Of a stretch of 40,382 nt of DNA, positions 37,016 through 40,382 are shown one piece after another. The translations under genes and the position numbers were made by a program. Numbering within the stretch: position 1 is the first letter of the stretch; every line of letters starts with the position of its first letter. Source of the DNA: Ancylobacter rudongensis (GTDB lineage Bacteria; Pseudomonadota; Alphaproteobacteria; Rhizobiales; Xanthobacteraceae); the NCBI RefSeq assembly GCF_900100155.1, contig NZ_FMTP01000012.1, positions 1 to 40,382 on the forward strand, written 5' to 3'. A model generated the notes under the pieces. That model searched no databases, was not told the origin of the DNA, and saw only the letters and a list, made by a program, of their open reading frames with translations.

Positions 37016-38981
37016 CCTTCTCGACCCGCAGCTTCTGACGGTAAGCCCAGCTGAAGGGTTCGAAGGGCCGCGGCTTTGGGTTCGACGACTTGTCATATGG
37101 AAGGAGCCTGGTGGGGAGAAGGTGCGGGACATCGAGCTTCGCCCCGGCCTGAACATCGTCTGGTCACCGGATGGAGCAGATGATGCCGCCCTGGCGGGTC
37201 AAACAAATGCCGTCGGGCATGGTAGCGGCAAAACGCTTTTCTGCCGGCTTATCCGCTATTGCCTTGGCGAGGATCGCTTCGCCACCGAGCCCCAACGTGA
37301 TCGGATCGGCACCGCATTCTTGAATGGCATCGTGGGTGCCGAGATCATACTAGACGGAATCTGCTGGGCGATCGTTCGCCCACTTGGCGTGCGTCGGCGA
37401 CATATGGCTGTACCGGGCGGAAATCTCGATGAGATCGCCGCTGGCGAGGGCGCTTCAACGGGAATGGAGCCGTTCGTCGAGGCGATCGATCAGCAAATCA
37501 TCACCCCCGCGCTTGCCCAATTGGTTCGCCCGCAAGCAAACGGGCCTATATGGCCGATCGCGCTCGCCTGGCTGACCCGGGACCAAGAGTGTCGATTTGA
37601 CGATGTCCTTGACTGGCGATCGCCGACCTCGGACTCCGATTCACCGATGCCCGCGAGCGGACAGGAGAAGGGACCAAGGCTTGAAGCGCTCCGTTCGTTT
37701 CTGATGGCGATCACGCCTGAGGAACAGGCCACGCGTGGTGAAGTGAATAGCCTCAGCGAGGAACGCCGAGTCCTGGATCAAGAGATTGGCCATCGCCGGT
37801 GGGAAATCGAACGCACGCAAACACGGCTCGTTACGGGTCTCGGCCTTGAGGGGCAGTCGCTTCCAGAGATGCCATTGCTGATCGACCTCATGCGCAGGTC
37901 CGCCAGCACGCGCTTGGCGTCGGCAAGCAAGATTCCGACTGGCGGCGACGCTGAACTCGCCGCAGCACGCGAGCAACGAGAGGCCGCGAGAAATGAATGG
38001 GCGCGCCTAGAAGGCGAACGTATCCGTATCGGGGCGCTAATCCCCGCTGAAGAACGCACATTGGCGATGATACGCGGGGAATTGTCGGGGCTTTCCTATT
38101 CGAAAGTCGAAGCCGAAAGCCCGATCTGCCCGATATGCGAAGTCCCCATCGACCGCGCTCTGGCAGAAGGCTGCAAGCTCTCGCACAAAATTCCGGATGC
38201 CGACGCCTGTCGGCAGCGTTGGTATCAACAACAAGCTGATCACGACTCCCAAGCGAAGCGAGTTGAGGATCTGCGGCAAGAGCAGACGAAGCTCTTGCCC
38301 CAGATTGCTCTGGCCAAGCAGCACTTCGATCGATCCGTCGATCACGTCACGAACATCGAGAAGACCCGGGATGCCCGAGAGTCCACTTGGTACACCGCCC
38401 GCAGGCTGCAAGACGATGTTGAGCGCCTTGCAGAACTCCTCGAAACGCAGGAGGCGGGTATCAAGCGCCTGCGCGAATTGGGCACAAAACTAGAGACTGA
38501 GAGAGAGCGGCTGGGCACCTTTCGTGACAAACAGGCCCGGGTTTTCGGACGCTTGAGCGAGAAGTTCGACCCGATCGTCCGACGGTTGGTCGGCCACGAC
38601 GCAAAGGGCCGGATCACCCTTAGCGGGAACGGGCTTGATCTGTCGGTAGACATGGGCGGCGACCGCAGGACGGCCGCGATCGACTCTCTCAAGGTTCTGG
38701 CTTTCGACCTCGCTGCGATGTGCGTGAGCATCGAAGGAGCGACCCGTGTGCCGCCATTTCTGCTTCACGACAGCCCGCGTGAGGCCGATCTTGGCTTGTC
38801 AATTTATGGACGGCTTTTCGATATCGTTCAGGATTTGGAGCGCGTCGGCGGAAAGCCACTGTTTCAGTACATCGTAACAACAACCACGGCACCTCCGACC
38901 GAGTTCAGGGAACGTCGCTACCTGCAGCTAAAATTGCATGGCGATCCGCCCGTGCAGCGCTTGCTCAGGGTTGACCTATGA
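36999..38981 (+). CDS. Rad50/SMC-like coiled-coil ATPase with CxxC hook, module B
   Basis: A 660-residue protein. The N-terminal ABC-type half carries LRPGLNIVWSPDG and Walker A GHGSGKT (73-79). Two long charged helical stretches flank a central CPIC motif (Cys377, Cys380, with Cys392 and a His nearby), the Rad50-like zinc-hook arrangement. The C-terminal half has an SMC-like Walker B region in which the usual acidic pair reads LLHDSPREADLG (Asp591). The family is akin to the DUF2326-type or ABC-3C ATPases of defence loci. Such ATPases sense or tether DNA ends and gate a nuclease; here the nuclease is probably the HNH protein encoded next, which overlaps by four bases (ATGA). The 17-base overlap with the methyltransferase argues for joint translation. 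I cannot assign it to a named subfamily with certainty. Confidence 0.82.
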   Translation: MPQQPDLLDPQLLTVSPAEGFEGPRLWVRRLVIWKEPGGEKVRDIELRPGLNIVWSPDGADDAALAGQTNAVGHGSGKTLFCRLIRYCLGEDRFATEPQRDRIGTAFLNGIVGAEIILDGICWAIVRPLGVRRRHMAVPGGNLDEIAAGEGASTGMEPFVEAIDQQIITPALAQLVRPQANGPIWPIALAWLTRDQECRFDDVLDWRSPTSDSDSPMPASGQEKGPRLEALRSFLMAITPEEQATRGEVNSLSEERRVLDQEIGHRRWEIERTQTRLVTGLGLEGQSLPEMPLLIDLMRRSASTRLASASKIPTGGDAELAAAREQREAARNEWARLEGERIRIGALIPAEERTLAMIRGELSGLSYSKVEAESPICPICEVPIDRALAEGCKLSHKIPDADACRQRWYQQQADHDSQAKRVEDLRQEQTKLLPQIALAKQHFDRSVDHVTNIEKTRDARESTWYTARRLQDDVERLAELLETQEAGIKRLRELGTKLETERERLGTFRDKQARVFGRLSEKFDPIVRRLVGHDAKGRITLSGNGLDLSVDMGGDRRTAAIDSLKVLAFDLAAMCVSIEGATRVPPFLLHDSPREADLGLSIYGRLFDIVQDLERVGGKPLFQYIVTTTTAPPTEFRERRYLQLKLHGDPPVQRLLRVDL

Positions 38982-39754
38982 GCGGCACCGAAGAGCGTCT
39001 TCTGGCTTATCCCTTCGTCCTTCTTTCTGAGCTGCGCGATGCCGCGAACGAGCATGGATACCGTATTGGTCCTGAAGAGGCTGGTGGATGGATCTTCTTC
39101 CGGTCGGCCAGTGCGCCGGGGGAGATCGGACTGGCCGCCGCAGACGGCACCGGTCCATTCTTTCTGTCTCTGATGCTTCCGGGAGTGGCGCGGGCGCTGG
39201 ACGCCCAACCCGCGGCACCTTGCGCCAAAGGTCATGCAGGGGCCTTCATGTTTGCAACGCGTGATGAGTTGCATGCCGGGGTCCAAGCTGTGTACCGCCT
39301 GTCAGTTAGCTTGCCCAACTTTCCCCTTGAGAAGTACGAAAACGCTGTCGCGGGGGTCGGCGAGACTGAAGGCGAACGCGCGCAAAAATTCAGGATCGGG
39401 CAGAACATCTTTCGCGATGCCTTGATGGAATACTGGAGCGGAACCTGTCCGTTGAGCGGAATTTCCAGTCCCGAGCTGCTGAGAGCCTCGCACATGATCC
39501 CATGGTCCGATTGCACGACCGACGCACAGCGCCTCGACGTGCATAACGGACTTCTGCTGTCCGCTCTGTGGGACGCTGCATTCGATGCGGGGCTAGTGAC
39601 ATTCGACGACGATGGCGCGATTTTAACCTCTCCTCAGTTGGAGGTCGCCGCGCATCAAGCGTTGGGTTTAGGAAAGACGCTACGGTTGGCACTACGGGAC
39701 GAGCATCGGCCCTATCTAGTCTATCACCGTAACCACGTTTGGATGCAGAGATAG
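38978..39754 (+). CDS. HNH endonuclease (HNH_2 type), module B
   Basis: This 258-residue protein has a C-terminal HNH_2-type nuclease. Motifs are FRDALMEYWSGTCPLSG (the Cys of the first knuckle), LLRASHMIPWSD (catalytic His172), RLDVHNGLLLSALWDAAFD (His189, Asn190) and the closing YLVYHRNHVWMQR. The N-terminal 100 residues are specific to this protein and may bind the ATPase or DNA. It is the last gene of the five-gene chain. The ATPase-HNH order recalls Septu (PtuA-PtuB), in which the ATPase restrains the nuclease until triggered, but here the ATPase is larger and hooked. It is the only evident endonuclease of module B, so it is the likely effector. No terminator is visible directly after it. 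Confidence 0.9.
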   Translation: MSGTEERLLAYPFVLLSELRDAANEHGYRIGPEEAGGWIFFRSASAPGEIGLAAADGTGPFFLSLMLPGVARALDAQPAAPCAKGHAGAFMFATRDELHAGVQAVYRLSVSLPNFPLEKYENAVAGVGETEGERAQKFRIGQNIFRDALMEYWSGTCPLSGISSPELLRASHMIPWSDCTTDAQRLDVHNGLLLSALWDAAFDAGLVTFDDDGAILTSPQLEVAAHQALGLGKTLRLALRDEHRPYLVYHRNHVWMQR

Positions 39755-40012
39755 GCAAGGGAAGCCGGAGCGCTCGCGATACGTCCGGTCGCGGCCTAAT
39801 GGCGCTGCGTGACGAAGCGTGATATGGCTCTAGTGACGGTACTTCTTGAGGTGCGCAGAATGGCGCAGTGGAGCGCCGCGTCATTAGTCATCGGGCGATT
39901 GATGTCGATAGATGGCGAAGTCGCAAGATTTTTTTCCCGACGATTTTTCCTTTAAAATCAACACCGTAAGATTTTGACGGCCCATGGGTCGGCTTCCGGT
40001 GTCGAAGACAAG
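39755..40012. other. Non-coding A/T-rich region after the defence cluster
   Basis: I see no supported gene in this stretch. It includes homopolymer-rich DNA (a run of T near 39928-39934 and A/T blocks near 39940-39975) and is clearly less G/C rich than both the chromosome part and the genes. No tRNA, no guaA-like repeat and no rightward terminator hairpin were found by eye. Confidence 0.5.
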
Positions 40013-40044
40013 AAAAAAGCCAGATATATCAACAACATATCTGG
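40013..40044 (-). terminator. Leftward rho-independent terminator next to the IS end
   Basis: CCAGATAT at 40020-40027 pairs with ATATCTGG at 40037-40044 over a 9-base loop. On the minus strand the stem is followed by CTTTTTTCT (the A run at 40013-40018 on the plus strand). It would end transcripts coming from the right, so a leftward gene probably lay to the right before the insertion sequence arrived. Confidence 0.6.
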
Positions 40045-40052
40045 GTTCAGAA

Positions 40053-40382
40053 TGACGTTGCCCCTCCTGTCTAATCCAGATTGAAGTTCGTTCTGGCCCA
40101 TTTAGAGGACCAGGACATGAGGCGCAGCCGCTTCACGGAAGAGCAGATCATCGGCATCCTGAAGGAGCACGAGGCTGGGGTGCCGGTCTCGGACCTGTGC
40201 CGGAAGCACGGGGTCAGTGACGCCAGCATCTACAAGTGGAAGGCCCGTTTCGGCGGGATGGATGTGTCGGAGGCCAAACGGCTGCGGGCGCTCGAGGATG
40301 AGAACGCCAAGCTGAAGCGCATGCTCGCCGACGCCATGTTGGACAACGTCGCGCTGAAGGATCTGCTGGGAAAGAAGTGGTG
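40053..40382 (+). mobile_element. IS3-family insertion sequence, left part only
   Basis: The transposase frame beginning at 40117 belongs to an IS3-family element. The left end is estimated at TGACGTTGCCCC (40053), because IS3 ends usually start TGA and the leader before orfA is short. The exact terminal repeat and target duplication cannot be checked without the other end, which lies outside the window. Confidence 0.7.
40117..40382 (+). CDS. IS3-family transposase OrfA, 3' end at window edge
   Basis: The frame encodes 88 residues. It has a helix-turn-helix (RFTEEQIIGILKEHEAG, then SDLCRKHGVSDASIYKWK) and a leucine-zipper-like helix (RLRALEDENAKLKRMLADAM), ending LKDLLGKKW. This is the typical OrfA of the IS407-like branch, which binds the terminal repeats. 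The last two bases are TG, so a TGA stop probably falls on the next base; OrfB, with the DDE catalytic domain, is made by frameshifting into the overlapping frame and is not in the window. The DNA is strongly G/C-ending, like the host chromosome, unlike the defence genes to the left. That suggests a resident IS element that inserted later. Confidence 0.9.
   Translation, partial: MRRSRFTEEQIIGILKEHEAGVPVSDLCRKHGVSDASIYKWKARFGGMDVSEAKRLRALEDENAKLKRMLADAMLDNVALKDLLGKKW

Noticed and set aside
39755..40052. Search for a tRNA gene or a second guaA-like attachment repeat at the right border
   Set aside because: No cloverleaf and no copy of the guaA 3' end found by eye; the border probably lies beyond the window.

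Overview
High-GC alphaproteobacterial DNA, probably Hyphomicrobiales (Rhizobiales) and possibly Xanthobacteraceae. This rests on an IalB-family protein, the ppx-like/rlmE pair, the guaB - MAPEG - RsmB-like - guaA order, and strongly G/C-ending codons. Species cannot be named from the sequence alone.

Left part (1-12,090) is ordinary core chromosome. It holds the 3' part of an autotransporter with glycine/aspartate repeats and a good terminator, an IalB-like secreted protein, a Ppx/GppA phosphatase translationally coupled to RlmE, a convergent DHA2-type MFS exporter, and then guaB, a MAPEG protein, an RsmB-like RNA methyltransferase and guaA. Directly after the guaA stop codon the content changes.

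Right part (about 12,098-40,052) looks like a genomic island placed at the 3' end of guaA, a known island integration hotspot. Its left edge carries a leftward pair typical of plasmids and integrative elements (DUF932 protein, then a ParB-like protein). It is followed by a DUF6088/AbiEi-like antitoxin with a perfect 10-bp inverted repeat in its promoter but only a fragment where a toxin should be.

The rest is a run of ten same-strand genes, nearly all overlapping by 1 to 17 bases, that reads as a phage/plasmid defence cluster. Module A is DUF6361 protein - PLD nuclease-like protein - SNF2-like helicase, resembling the three-gene Azaca system as I remember it. Next comes a complete AbiEi/AbiEii toxin-antitoxin pair. 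Module B is a 1715-aa DEAD helicase with a C-terminal DUF1998 domain, a 928-aa SNF2-like helicase, a 1604-aa Eco57I/PglX-like adenine methyltransferase, a 660-aa Rad50-like ATPase with a CxxC hook, and an HNH endonuclease. Module B shares parts with class 1 DISARM (DUF1998, SNF2 helicase, large adenine methylase) and with Druantia (single long helicase-DUF1998 chain). It ends in an ATPase-HNH pair reminiscent of Septu. I do not recognise this exact five-gene arrangement, and it is the best candidate here for an undescribed or composite system.

The window ends in the first reading frame of an IS3-family element inserted beside a leftward-reading terminator. The right island boundary, any integrase and any second attachment site lie outside the window.
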